From Neopusillimonas aromaticivorans (GTDB lineage: Bacteria; Pseudomonadota; Gammaproteobacteria; Burkholderiales; Burkholderiaceae_B), in assembly GCF_030344915.1 (NCBI RefSeq), contig NZ_CP128233.1:3220570-3284569 (forward strand): 64,000 nt of DNA. Direction: 5' to 3'. Position numbers and translations under genes: made by a program. Numbering within the stretch: position 1 is the first letter of the stretch; the number at the start of each line of letters is the position of its first letter. A model generated the notes under the pieces. The model was not told the DNA's origin. It did no database searches and saw only the letters and a list, made by a program, of their open reading frames with translations. Of this stretch, positions 1 to 9,685 are shown piece by piece.

Positions 1-289
1 CCATGGCGTTCCAGCGCACATACGAACGAATACGCGCCTCAAGCTCAAGGTTACCGGGGTGGCCTGGCTCAAGACCTGGAGGAATCGTATTGACGTAGGC
101 CGTATTGGGCGAAAACGGGATATGCGCACCGGAACGGCGCGCCAGATCAACCAGACGCTCAAGCAAGAAGTGGGCACGTTCAGGACCCTCCTGTTCCAGG
201 ACGGCTTCGAGGGCATCAAGCCATTCCTGGGTTTCGACCGCGTCAATATCGGCTTGCGTGGCAATACCGACCTTTTCAAGAGAGGACAT
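1..289 (-). CDS. aceE: Pyruvate dehydrogenase E1 component, N-terminal part (runs off the window)
   Basis: The reverse strand encodes about 96 residues of the thiamine-diphosphate E1 subunit that decarboxylates pyruvate in the cytoplasmic pyruvate dehydrogenase complex. The protein starts MSSLEKVG and contains TQEWLDALEAVLEQEGPERA and later IPFSPNTAYVNTIPP, both typical of the homodimeric proteobacterial AceE. The start is ATG at 289-287 with a GGAG ribosome site a few bases upstream. The gene is cut by the window edge. It is divergent from the sensor-kinase gene at 729, so the shared gap probably holds both promoters. Translation was done by hand; no frame break is seen in this part. Confidence 0.9.
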   Translation of the reverse strand, partial: MSSLEKVGIATQADIDAVETQEWLDALEAVLEQEGPERAHFLLERLVDLARRSGAHIPFSPNTAYVNTIPPGLEPGHPGNLELEARIRSYVRWNAM

Positions 290-728
290 TAGGAGTCTCC
301 TGTGTTTATGTGGAACCAAGCCCGATGGAATCGTGGCGTCTGTTGTAGCACGTTATACAGGCGCACGAAAACGCGCCGTTTACCCTGCAATTGCCGCCAT
401 TCTAGGAAAGTGTTCAGCTTTCAGCAAGCAAAATTTCACTTTATGGCATAGCTTTTCGTATTATGAAATATGTCTATGAAAATTCATGAAAATAGCAAAG
501 ACGAAACCCAGTCCATCATGTCAACGCACGCTCATTGCGAGCCTGTGAAAACTGTGGTCTGCCCCACCCCGTATGCGAAAACTGTGGCCAACCCTCATGC
601 CGACAGTCCTCATCAGGACTCGGAACGAACCGGATTCACACTTGGGCTGCAGCAATACGCATTTTTCTCAAACATATAAAATAATGCCCTGAAACGTGCG
701 CACCCCTTTATTTCAGCGCGCTTCCGCT
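290..728. promoter_or_regulatory. Divergent intergenic region between aceE and the sensor kinase, with a 30-bp spaced direct repeat
   Basis: This 439-bp gap has no convincing gene; short open frames here lack ribosome sites. It holds two copies of a 13-mer of form GYGAAAACTGTGG at 545-557 and 575-587, exactly 30 bp apart start to start, which is about three helical turns. An AT-rich TATAAAAT stretch at 675-682 could be a -10 element for the kinase gene. Assigning the repeat to a regulator is inference. Confidence 0.4.
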
Positions 729-2481
729 ATGGCCACTGCACCCAAAAAGTCCCTCATTCCCACTACATTCTATGAGCAGGCCCAAAAACGGCGGGGCTGG
801 TACTGGCTCACGCCTTTCATCGTCCTCATTCTGTATTTGTGCGTCATGGGGGCTTTTTCTGGATGCAACGTATCCAGAACGACAGCGTCATGTTCGTCAC
901 CATCGACCAGGAAGTCCGCCAGCAACGGTTGCTGATGCTGGTCGTTGCCCTGTCACTGGTGATCGTGGTCAGTTTGCTGGCCTTGTGGCGATACACGCGT
1001 TTTCGAACTCGTGCCGAAGCGGCCCTTCTGGCTGAAACCGGCTTTCGACGCGCCATGGAGAACTCCATGTCCACCGGCATGCGGGTCTTTGACATGCAAG
1101 GTCGTATTGCCTACGTAAATCCGGCATTTTGCCGCATGATCGGCTGGAATGAAGCCGACCTGATCGGACGCACGACCCCTTCCCTTACTGGATTCCTGGC
1201 CGGCACGCCGAGCATCAGGAAACACTTGACTTGCTGCTGTCCGGGCGCACCCCCAGCAGCGGGCTTGAAATTGAGGCCCAGCGGCGCGACGGATCACGCT
1301 TCACGGCCCGCATGTACGTATCACCCTTGCGCGATCCCAATGGCGAGCAAATCGGCTGGATGACCTCGATGACCGACATCACCGAGCCCAAGCGCATTCG
1401 CGAAGCCCTGACGGCCGCGCATGAACGTTTCATGACGGTGCTTGAAGGTCTGGACGATGCCATTTCAGTCGTGGCTGACACGCCCGATGGCCTTGAATTG
1501 CTGTTTGCCAACCGCACGTACCGCCGTTTCTTTGGCGCCCAGTCGGCCGGGCACAGCGAACTGCTGGGCGGACGGCTGGGCCGTTTCACCGACGAACTGA
1601 TTGAAACCTACTCCAATTCCGCACAACGCTGGTTTGAGGTACAGCATCGCATGCTGGCCTGGACAGACGGGCGCCGCGTACGTTTGCAGGTTGCGCGTGA
1701 TATTACCGAACGCCGCAATCACGAAGAAGAATCGCGCATCCAGCAAGAAAAGATCCAGCTCACCAGCCGCCTGACCACCATGGGTGAAATGGCATCATCG
1801 CTGGCGCATGAACTGAACCAGCCACTGACCGCAATTGCCAACTACAACATGGGTGCGGTCGCCATGATCAAGGCCGGCAAGGCGACACCGGAAATGTTAC
1901 TGGAAGCACTCGAAAAAGGGGCGCGCCAGGCCGAACGTGCCGGAAAAATCATCAGCCGTATCCGTGAATTCGTCAAACGCAGCGAACCACGTCGCCAACG
2001 GGTTCCTGTCAGCCGGATTCTTGACAATGCCATATCATTCGCAGACATTGACGCCCGCAAGCGTCAGGTGGCCATTGAAAAAGATCTGCCCGATGACATC
2101 CCCGACGTCCTGGCCGACCCGATTCTGATTGAACAGGTATTATTGAACCTGCTCAAGAACGGCGTCGAAGCCATGGAGCACAGCGAATATCGCACACTGC
2201 ACGTTGTTGTTACCGATCAGTCGCCCATCATCGAAGTCGCCGTCATTGATCGCGGCCATGGCCTGAAAGATCCCGAACGCCTGTTCGAACCGTTTTACAG
2301 TACCAAGTCGGAAGGCCTGGGCATGGGCCTGAATATTTGTCGCACCATCATCGAATCACACCATGGTCGTCTGTGGGCGGCGGCCAACCCCGACGGGGGT
2401 ACGATATTCCGGTTCACACTGCCCCGTGCTGCCCAGGAAGACCCGGCCCAGAAAGTGAATCACCAGGAGTTGCAAGCATGA
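729..2481 (+). CDS. Membrane PAS-domain sensor histidine kinase (frame broken twice)
   Basis: Inner-membrane sensor kinase of about 584 residues once two short runs are corrected. Order: N-terminal membrane segment (WYWLTPFIVLILYLC), a second one (LLMLVVALSLVIVV), a PAS domain (VFDMQGRIAYVNPAFCRMIG), a PAC motif ending in MTDITEPKR, a second PAS-like region, then a HisKA domain with the phospho-acceptor His in SSLAHELNQPLTAI, and an ATPase domain with N box LLNLLKNGVEAM and G boxes DRGHGLKD and GLGMGLNI. This is the DctB/FixL style of kinase. The frame breaks at T-run 854-858 and C-run 1176-1179; one added base in each restores a single frame. The start is ATG 729. Its stop overlaps the response-regulator start (ATGA at 2478-2481), so the two are co-translated partners. 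The signal sensed is unknown; divergence from aceE hints at carbon metabolism. Confidence 0.85.
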
Positions 2482-3102
2482 CCACCATTGTTTCTGATAC
2501 TGTTTTTATTGTCGACGACGACGAGGCTGTACGCGACTCGTTGCGCTGGCTGCTCGAAGCCAATGGCTATCAGGTCCAGGCGTTTGAAAGCGCTGAAGTA
2601 TTTCTCGAAACCTACGATCCGGAACAAATCGGCGTGCTGATCGCCGATGTTCGTATGCCCGGCATGAGCGGGCTTGAACTGCAAGAGGCGCTTATTGCGC
2701 GTAATGCCCCCTGCCCATCGTGTTCATCACCGGACACGGCGATGTGCCCATGGCGGTGTCTACCATCAAGAAAGGTGCCGTCGATTTTCTTGAAAAACCG
2801 TTCAACGAATCCGACCTTCGTGACATCGTTGCCCGCATGCTGGAACAAGCCGCCGAAAACGCATCAAAGGCGCAGGCCCAAAAGAACCATCAGGCCGTCC
2901 TCAGCCGCCTGACCTCACGTGAACAGCAAGTGCTGGAACGCATTGTGGCGGGCCGTCTGAACAAGCAAATCGCCGGCGACCTGAACATCAGCATCAAGAC
3001 AGTAGAGGCTCACCGGGCCAACATCATGGAAAAACTGCAGGTCACAACTGTTGCCGACCTGATGAAAATCGCACTGGCAGGCGCCGAAGGAACCCCGTAT
3101 GA
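2478..3102 (+). CDS. LuxR/FixJ-type response regulator (frame broken)
   Basis: Two-component response regulator of about 208 residues, partner of the preceding kinase. The receiver domain has acidic residues in IVDDDEAV, phospho-acceptor Asp57 in LIADVRMPGMSG, the ITGHGD switch region and Lys in FLEKPF. The C-terminal LuxR helix-turn-helix covers LTSREQQVLERIVAGRLNKQ through KTVEAHRANIMEKL. The frame breaks at the C-run 2707-2711; one extra C gives NAPLPIVFITGHGD. A second probable short run at 3093-3096 explains why the raw frame runs into folD: adding one C gives a TGA at 3100-3102 that overlaps the folD ATG. It is likely a transcription factor; its targets may include the adjacent aceE, which is inference. 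Confidence 0.87.
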
Positions 3103-3959
3103 CCGCACGTATCATCGATGGCAAAGCCCTGTCCGACACCATCAAACACGACGTAGCCCTGCGCGTCACCGAACTGAAATCCAAAGGCGTCACGCCCGGT
3201 TTGGCCGTAGTGCTGGTGGGTGAAGACCCGGCCTCGACGGTGTATGTTCGCAACAAGGCGGCCGCTTGTGAAAAAGCTGGCCTGCATTCTGAAGTGATTC
3301 GCCTGCCTGCCGACATCACTGAAACAGCGCTGCTCGATGTGGTCAAAGGCCTGAATGTCAACCCGGCCATTCATGGCATTCTGGTCCAGCTGCCCCTGCC
3401 TGCTCACCTTGATGCCGCCAAGGTCATTGAAACCATTGCCGCTGAAAAAGACGTCGACGGTTTTCATATCAGCAATGCCGGGTTACTGATGACCGGTCAG
3501 CCACTGTTTCGCCCATGCACGCCCTATGGCGTGATGAAAATGCTCGAATCTGAAAACGTTGGATTGCGCGGTGCAGAGGCCGTTGTCGTCGGTGCCAGCA
3601 ATATCGTTGGCAAGCCCATGGCCATGCTGCTGCTGGCGGCCGGTGCCACCGTCACCATCTGCAATTCCAAAACACGCGATCTGGCGGCCCAGACCCGACG
3701 TGCCGATGTACTGGTCGTGGCCACCGGCCGCCCCAACATGATCAGTGGCGATATGGTCAAGCCCGGCGCCGTCGTCATCGACGTCGGTATCAACCGCCTG
3801 CCTGACGGTCGTCTGACCGGTGACGTTGACTACGACTCAGCTCGCCAGGTGGCCGCCGCCATCACCCCGGTACCCGGCGGCGTCGGCCCCATGACCATCG
3901 CCATGCTGCTGGTCAATACGCTCGAAGCCGCGGAACGAAGCGCCGGCTTGCGTGTCTAA
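3099..3959 (+). CDS. folD: Methylenetetrahydrofolate dehydrogenase/cyclohydrolase
   Basis: Cytoplasmic bifunctional FolD (286 aa, normal length). It oxidises 5,10-methylene-THF with NADP and hydrolyses methenyl-THF to 10-formyl-THF for purine and formyl-methionine synthesis. The folate-site Lys is K53 in STVYVRNKAAACEKAG. Also visible are ILVQLPLP, KDVDGF, the Rossmann motif VVVGASNIVGKP and the C-terminal TPVPGGVGPMT signature. It is intact. It starts at ATG 3099, probably coupled to the regulator stop, and is followed after 76 bp by prlC in the same direction. Confidence 0.97.
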   Translation: MTARIIDGKALSDTIKHDVALRVTELKSKGVTPGLAVVLVGEDPASTVYVRNKAAACEKAGLHSEVIRLPADITETALLDVVKGLNVNPAIHGILVQLPLPAHLDAAKVIETIAAEKDVDGFHISNAGLLMTGQPLFRPCTPYGVMKMLESENVGLRGAEAVVVGASNIVGKPMAMLLLAAGATVTICNSKTRDLAAQTRRADVLVVATGRPNMISGDMVKPGAVVIDVGINRLPDGRLTGDVDYDSARQVAAAITPVPGGVGPMTIAMLLVNTLEAAERSAGLRV

Positions 3960-4035
3960 CAAGCCATGACTCGCTGCCCCGGCACTGGCTTGTCGGGGCA
4001 GACGCCGCTTACCCTGCTGTTTCCAAGGTTTCCGC

Positions 4036-6110
4036 ATGACTCAAAATCCGTTGCTCGCGCCTATCGACGCGCTGATCGATTACGCCGCCATCCGGCCAGA
4101 ACACATCGAGCCGGCCATCCAGGCCCTTATCATCGAGACGCGTTCAATCATTGACAACGTCGCCGCACCCGAAACGCCTTCAACCTGGGACGCCCTGATC
4201 GACCCGGTTGAAAGCGTGTCCGCACGCTTGTGGCGGGCCTGGTCGGTCGCCGGCCACCTGAACGCGGTTGTCAACACCCCCGAACTGCGTGAAGCCTATA
4301 ACCGCTGTTTGCCGCAGGTTACCGAGCTTTCCACCTGGATTGGTCTGCACAAAGGCCTGTACCAGCATTATGTTCGCCTGCAGCGCAGCGAAAGCTTCAG
4401 CCAGCTACCCCCGTTCGCCAGCGCATCATCCAGCTGGCCATTCGTGACTTCCGTCTCAGTGGCGTCGAACTGGAAGGTACCGCACGTGAAGATTACGCGC
4501 AAATCTCCGACGCCCAGGCCCAGGCCTCCCAGAAATTCTCCGAAAACGTGCTTGATGCGATTGACCAATGGTCGTATCTGATTGACGATGCAACGCGGCT
4601 GGACGGCATACCTGAAGACGTTCAGGCCGCCGCGCGCACCGATGCCGAACAGCACGGTCAAAGCGGCTGGCGCCTGACCCTTAAAATGCCCTGCTATCTG
4701 CCAGTCATGCAGTACGCCAAAGACCGTGCTTTACGCGAAACACTGTACCGCGCCTATGGCACCCTGGCGTCCGACCAGGGCGACCCGGCCTTCGACAATA
4801 CTGGCCTTATCGAACAGCTGCTTGAGCTGCGGGCCCGCGAAGCGCAGCTTCTGGGCTTTAAAAACTTCGCCCATATGCGACTGGAAACACGCATGGCCGA
4901 CTCGGCCGAACAGGTGCTGACATTCCTGCGCGAACTGGCAGATCGTGCCAAACCATGGGCACAGCGCGACCTCGCCGCCCTGAAAACCTTTGCCAAAGAG
5001 CATTTGGGGCTGGACACCCTTGAGCCCTGGGACAATGCCTACGTTTCCGAACGTCTTCGCGAAGCCCGTTACGCCTACTCTGAAGATGAGGTCAAGCAAT
5101 ACTTCACCGAATCTCGCGTTATTGAAGGTTTGTTCAAGGTGGCCCACACCTTGTTTGGTGTAGAGGTACGCGATACCGGCATCAACGCCTGGCACAACGA
5201 CGTCCGGGTTCTTGAAGTGCTGCGCGACGGCGAGCCCTGCGGTCATCTGATGCTCGACCTGTACGCGCGCCAGGGTAAACAAAGTGGTGCCTGGGTCGAC
5301 AGCGAACGCACGCGACGCCGTGTCGACGCCCGCATACTAACCCCGGTGGTTTACCTGACCTGCAACTTCACACCACCAGGCAATGGCAAGCCGTCGTTGC
5401 TCACCCATGACGACGTCATCACCCTGTTCCATGAAGCGGGTCATGCCCTGCATGCGCTGCTGTCAACCGTTGATGACCCCGGTGCATCGCCCTTCGCCAG
5501 CGTCGAGTGGGACGCCATCGAACTGCCCTCGCAATTCATGGAAAACTTCTGCTGGGAATGGCCGGTGGTTCAGCAGATGTCGGCACATGCCGTTACTGGC
5601 GAACCGTTGCCTCGCGCGTTGTACGACAAGCTGGTGGCCGCGCGCAACTTCCTGTCAGGCATGCAAACCATTCGTCAGATTGAATTCTCGCTGTTCGACA
5701 TGCTGATCCACAACCAGGCCAACGGGCTGCCGATTGCCCAGGTCATGGCCACCCTGAATGCGGTACGTCAGGAAGTTGCCGTCACGTTCCCGCCGGAATG
5801 GCATCGCTTCCCGCACAATTTCTCGCACCTGTTCGCAGGCGGTTATGGGGCAGGTTATTACAGCTATAAATGGGCTGAAGTATTGTCGGCAGATGCCTAT
5901 GCAGCCTTCGAAGAGGCCGCTGGTGTCTCTGGTGAGACCGGCACGCTTGACCCCACTACCGGGCGCCGTTTCCGCGATGAGGTTCTGGCGGTCGGTGGAG
6001 CCCGCCCTGCTGCCGAATCGTTCCGCTCATTCCGGGGCCGTGATGCCAAAATTGATGCCTTGCTGCGTCATACCGGTATGGCGGAACAGCCGGAAGCCGA
6101 AACAGCCTGA
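4036..6110 (+). CDS. prlC: Oligopeptidase A, M3 family zinc metallopeptidase (frame broken once)
   Basis: Cytoplasmic M3 peptidase that degrades short peptides, including cleaved signal peptides; about 691 aa after correction, near the usual 680. The N-terminal part (MTQNPLLAPIDALIDYAAIR) lies in one frame to about 4412; the rest, including the zinc site FHEAGHALHALL and the downstream Glu in ASVEWDAIELPSQFMENF, lies in another. Adding one C to the run 4408-4412 joins QLPPVRQRIIQLAIRDF into one protein. The start ATG 4036 is 76 bp after folD, so the two may share a transcript. The break is judged a sequencing undercall because both halves are well conserved and uninterrupted. Confidence 0.93.
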
Positions 6111-6227
6111 GGGCGATTGCGGGATACGCCACGGGTTGCGCCTGCGTTCAAGTCGCCATGACGAAGACTGTGCAGAACGTGGCCCGCGGCCTCACCCTCG
6201 ATATCGATACTATTTCAGGTGGTAACC

Positions 6228-6863
6228 ATGCGTGTACTGAAACACTCTCTGATGGCCTCGATGCTGGCCGCTACCCTCTTTGGCCAACCCGGAATGGCGC
6301 AGGCGATGAACGAAACCATTGCCGACGATGCCCCGCGTGAAACCCAGGTTCACCCGGTTCGCGGTTTTCTGCCCGACCTGAGGTTCAACCTGGTGGGTCC
6401 CGGATCAAAACCCCTGTCCGAAGCCGACTTTCGGGACAAGGTCGTCATGATGTTTTTTGGCTACTCCAGCTGCCCCGACATCTGCCCCACCACAATGGCT
6501 CAACTGTCTCAGGTCATGCATCTGCTGGGCGACGACGCTGACAAGGTCAGAATCCTGTTCGTCAGTGTCGACCCGCATCGCGACACGCCCGACAAGTTGC
6601 AAGCGTATGTCGAAGCCTTTGATAACCACGCCATTGGCCTGACCGGGTCAGAAAAACAGGTGGCTGAACTGGCACGGCGCTACCGCGTGGCCTACCAGAT
6701 TGAAAAACCCCGCAATAACGACCCCAACAACTACGAAGTCGCCCACAGCCGCGGGGTATATATCTTTGACGGCAAAGGGAAAGCTGCACTGCTGGCGTCT
6801 GACAGTGAAACGGTCGAGGCCCTGGCAAACGGCGTCAGGCCTTTGTTGACAACGGCACGTTAA
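6228..6863 (+). CDS. SCO1/SenC-family copper chaperone
   Basis: Periplasmic thioredoxin-fold protein that delivers copper to the CuA site of cytochrome oxidase. A signal peptide (MRVLKHSLMASMLAATLFGQ, cleavage after AQA) is followed by the copper motif CPDICP in FGYSSCPDICPTTMAQL and the distal His in VAHSRGVYIFD. About 211 aa. I start at ATG 6228, preceded by AGGTGG; a GTG at 6219 is in frame but would spoil the signal peptide. Its TAA shares bases with the stop of the convergent flavoprotein gene (TTAA at 6860-6863). Confidence 0.9.
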   Translation: MRVLKHSLMASMLAATLFGQPGMAQAMNETIADDAPRETQVHPVRGFLPDLRFNLVGPGSKPLSEADFRDKVVMMFFGYSSCPDICPTTMAQLSQVMHLLGDDADKVRILFVSVDPHRDTPDKLQAYVEAFDNHAIGLTGSEKQVAELARRYRVAYQIEKPRNNDPNNYEVAHSRGVYIFDGKGKAALLASDSETVEALANGVRPLLTTAR

Positions 6864-8246
6864 GGTTGCAACTGTGCCGCTGCATCACGCAGTGCCGTAC
6901 GCAGGCCTTCCTCGATAACGGGGTGGTAAAAGGGCATATCCAGCATCTGCGCAATCGTTAACCCCTGCTGGTACGACCAGGCCAGCAAATGCGCAATATG
7001 CTCGGCCGCAGGGCCCACCATTTCAGCGCCCAGGAACCGGCCGCTGGACTTATCTGCATATACCCGCAACATGCCGCGGTTTTTCAGCATGACCCGCGAG
7101 CGTCCCTGCCCTGAAAAATCAACAGCACCCACGACAATGCTGTTTTCATCCAGCTGCGCGTAGCGCTGGCCCGCACTCATGACCTGAGGGTCGGTAAATA
7201 CAACCGACAGGGGTGCGCGACGCCGGGCCGGTATTACGGCAGGGTATCGGACGGCATTTTCGGCCGCAATCCGCCCGTCATCAGCGGCTTCATGCAGCAA
7301 AGGCCATTGGGCGTTTACATCGCCTGCCAAAAAAATCGGTACCCCTTCAATCTGCAAGGTTTGCCGGTTAAAAACCGGCATCTTGCGCTCATCAAAGCGC
7401 ATGGCGGTGTGTTCAAGACCCAGCCCATTCAGATTGGGTGAGCGGCCAACCGCCAACAGCACGTAATCAACGCGCAATGTCGAGGCCCCTGAGGCGTACA
7501 CAGGTCAACCTCAACCTCTTGCCCCTCACGCCGGACAGCGACAACGTCTGCACGCAAATGCACGGGAAACTCGTCACTGAACGCTGCCAGTGCCTGCTGG
7601 CGAACCAACGGGTCAGAAATGCCCGCCAGACCCTCGCTGCGGCCCACGACAGTGACATCCACACCCAGCCGGGATAAGGCCTGCCCCAGTTCGAGCCCGA
7701 TGACACCGGGGCCTACCACCAGGACACGTTCTGGCAGATTATCCCATTCGAAAACATCATCATTGAAGACAACCCGATCGCCCAGTGAACGGTACATTTC
7801 AGGGACAACGGGAGACGAACCGGTCGCAATAATGACGCGCGACGCAGTGACACGGGTATGGTCATCGACCTGCAGCGTTGTATCGTCGAGAAAACGCGCA
7901 TAACCGCGGATACGGTCTGCGGGATCGAACCCTTCGATACTTTCCAGTACAAAACCCACAAAACGATCACGCTCTGATTTGACGCGTGCCATGACCTGAA
8001 CACCGTCAACCCGCACGGCCCCGTCGACATGCACACCGAAAGGCGTCGTATGGCGGGCATGATGCGCCGCCTCGGCGGCTGCAATAAGAAGCTTGGACGG
8101 CATGCAACCAACACGTGCGCACGTTGTTCCGTAAGGCCCCCTTCAATCAGGACGACACGCTGACCAGAGGCCTTGGCAACACGGTAGGCCCCCATGCCCG
8201 CCGTACCGGCTCCGATAATGGCAATATCGGCGACGTAATCCCGCAT
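6860..8246 (-). CDS. Dihydrolipoamide-dehydrogenase-like pyridine nucleotide-disulfide oxidoreductase (frame broken twice)
   Basis: FAD/NAD(P) disulfide oxidoreductase of about 462 aa after correction. Motifs in order: FAD site AIIGAGTAGMGAYR; redox cysteines TCARVGCMPSKLL (joined only after correcting the run 8137-8141); NAD site VLVVGPGVIGLELG; second FAD site IFLAGDVNA; dimer-interface FYHPVIEEGLRTAL with the His-Glu pair of the disulfide-reductase family. The second break, at 7486-7489, joins LCTPQG to ASTLRVDYVLLAVGR. It is probably a paralogue of the E3 subunit or related to SthA-like enzymes; the presence of both cysteines argues for a true disulfide substrate. The start ATG overlaps the nitroreductase stop (TAATG), so the two genes form an operon. 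Confidence 0.85.
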
Positions 8247-8818
8247 TATTTCCACTCGGTAACAAACTCGTGGTAATCGGGGCGTACCACCGGCTCGGGT
8301 GGCATGATGGGCGTACCAATCGCCATGAAACCCAGAAACTGATAATCAAGGGAGTCATAGCCCAGCGCTTCGGTCACCTCGTCAATATAGGTACCCAGAC
8401 CGGTGCTCCAGAACGCGCCGTAACCCAGCATATGGGCAGCGTTAAGCATATTGCCCGCAGCCACGCCCACAGCAAGAGCGCGCTCGTGCTCCGGCACTTT
8501 TGTATTGCTGTGATCAATACGGCAGGCCATGGCAACCAGCAAAGGCACCTTGGACAACCACTTGCGTATCCCCACCTCTTTCTCTTCGGAAAGGGGTTTG
8601 CCGGCCCGACGGGATGCCTGTATTGCCAGTTCGCCCAACCGAACTACCGCGTCGTCACGAATGAGGGAAAAGCGCCACGGACGCAGCTTGCCATGGTCGG
8701 GTGCCGTCATGGCCGCCTGCAAAATCAGGTCAAGATGCTCGGGCGCTGGCCCCGGTGACTGCACAAACTTGACAGATTGTCGGGACAGCAGAAAATTAAC
8801 AGCAGCGGTAGACATCAT
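8246..8818 (-). CDS. Nitroreductase family protein (YdjA-like)
   Basis: FMN-dependent NAD(P)H oxidoreductase of about 190 aa. It has an N-terminal SRQSVKFVQSPGPAPEHLD segment, then AAMTAPDHGKLRPWRF, a YdjA-type FMN-binding region, a GYGAFWSTG segment and the short C-terminal FMAIGTP. ATG 8818 has AAGGA five bases upstream; ATG 8815 is equally possible. Cytoplasmic; the physiological substrate is unknown. It lies immediately upstream of the flavoprotein and overlaps it, so both redox genes are probably expressed together. Confidence 0.85.
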   Translation of the reverse strand: MMSTAAVNFLLSRQSVKFVQSPGPAPEHLDLILQAAMTAPDHGKLRPWRFSLIRDDAVVRLGELAIQASRRAGKPLSEEKEVGIRKWLSKVPLLVAMACRIDHSNTKVPEHERALAVGVAAGNMLNAAHMLGYGAFWSTGLGTYIDEVTEALGYDSLDYQFLGFMAIGTPIMPPEPVVRPDYHEFVTEWK

Positions 8819-8953
8819 GAAAATCCTTGATAAAACACTCATCGAGCAGAGCTAACAAAGCGCGGGAAGCCTGTTTTGAAAAAATTACAGACAACCCCTA
8901 TTTTCTACAGCGTGCGCGTGCCACACGCTTGAAAAAGAACGGTCGGGATGGGC

Positions 8954-9685
8954 TCAGGGGCGTGCGGCCAGAACCATGAGCGCTTTCATGTCGCGAATCG
9001 CCTTTTCCCAACCGTCAAATACCGCGCGCGCCACAATGGCATGACCAATATTAAGTTCAGAAACACCCTGCAGGGCAGCCACATGGTGAACATTGCCATA
9101 GTGCAAACCGTGACCGGCATTAACCCGCATGCCGTACTTGACACCGGCAACCACACCCTGACCGATGCGTGCAAGCTCGCGCGCCTGTTCATCGCTTCCC
9201 TCGGCAGCCTCGGCAAACGTACCCGTGTGCAACTCAATAACTGTGGCCCCCGCTTCAGACGCTGCCTGAATCTGTTCGACATCGGCATCAATGAACAACG
9301 ATACCCGGATTCCTGCGGCAGTCAGTTGACGAATCGCCGCATTGACTTGTGCAAAATGTTCGCGTACGTCAAGCCCTCCTTCGGTGGTCAGTTCGATACG
9401 CTTTTCGGGTACCAGACAGACATCGTGCGGTTTCACGCGGCAGGCGATATCGAGCATTTCAGGTGTGATCGCGCACTCGAGATTCATGCGGGTCAGCACA
9501 CGTGACCGAATGGCGAACACATCGGCATCCTGAATATGACGGCGATCTTCACGCAAATGCAGGGTAATCAGATCCGCACCGGCCTGTTCGGCACGTACGG
9601 CCGCCTCAACCGGGTCAGGGTACACCGTGTGCCGTTGCTGGCGCAGCGTGGCCACGTGGTCAATATTGACACCCAATTCAATCAT
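8954..9685 (-). CDS. pdxJ: Pyridoxine 5'-phosphate synthase
   Basis: Cytoplasmic TIM-barrel enzyme (243 aa, normal length) that condenses 1-deoxyxylulose 5-phosphate with 3-amino-2-oxopropyl phosphate to make pyridoxine phosphate. Diagnostic N-terminus IELGVNIDHVATLRQQR, then ADLITLHLREDRRHI, SLFIDAD, VIELHTG and C-terminal ELNIGHAIVARAVF. Intact. The start at 9685 overlaps the efflux-lipoprotein gene end at 9682 by four bases, so pdxJ may be read as the last gene of the RND operon, an arrangement of convenience rather than function. Confidence 0.97.
   Translation of the reverse strand: MIELGVNIDHVATLRQQRHTVYPDPVEAAVRAEQAGADLITLHLREDRRHIQDADVFAIRSRVLTRMNLECAITPEMLDIACRVKPHDVCLVPEKRIELTTEGGLDVREHFAQVNAAIRQLTAAGIRVSLFIDADVEQIQAASEAGATVIELHTGTFAEAAEGSDEQARELARIGQGVVAGVKYGMRVNAGHGLHYGNVHHVAALQGVSELNIGHAIVARAVFDGWEKAIRDMKALMVLAARP

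Noticed and set aside
8948..9505. A 185-codon plus-strand frame.
   Set aside because: Antisense to pdxJ, which is intact and fully conserved.
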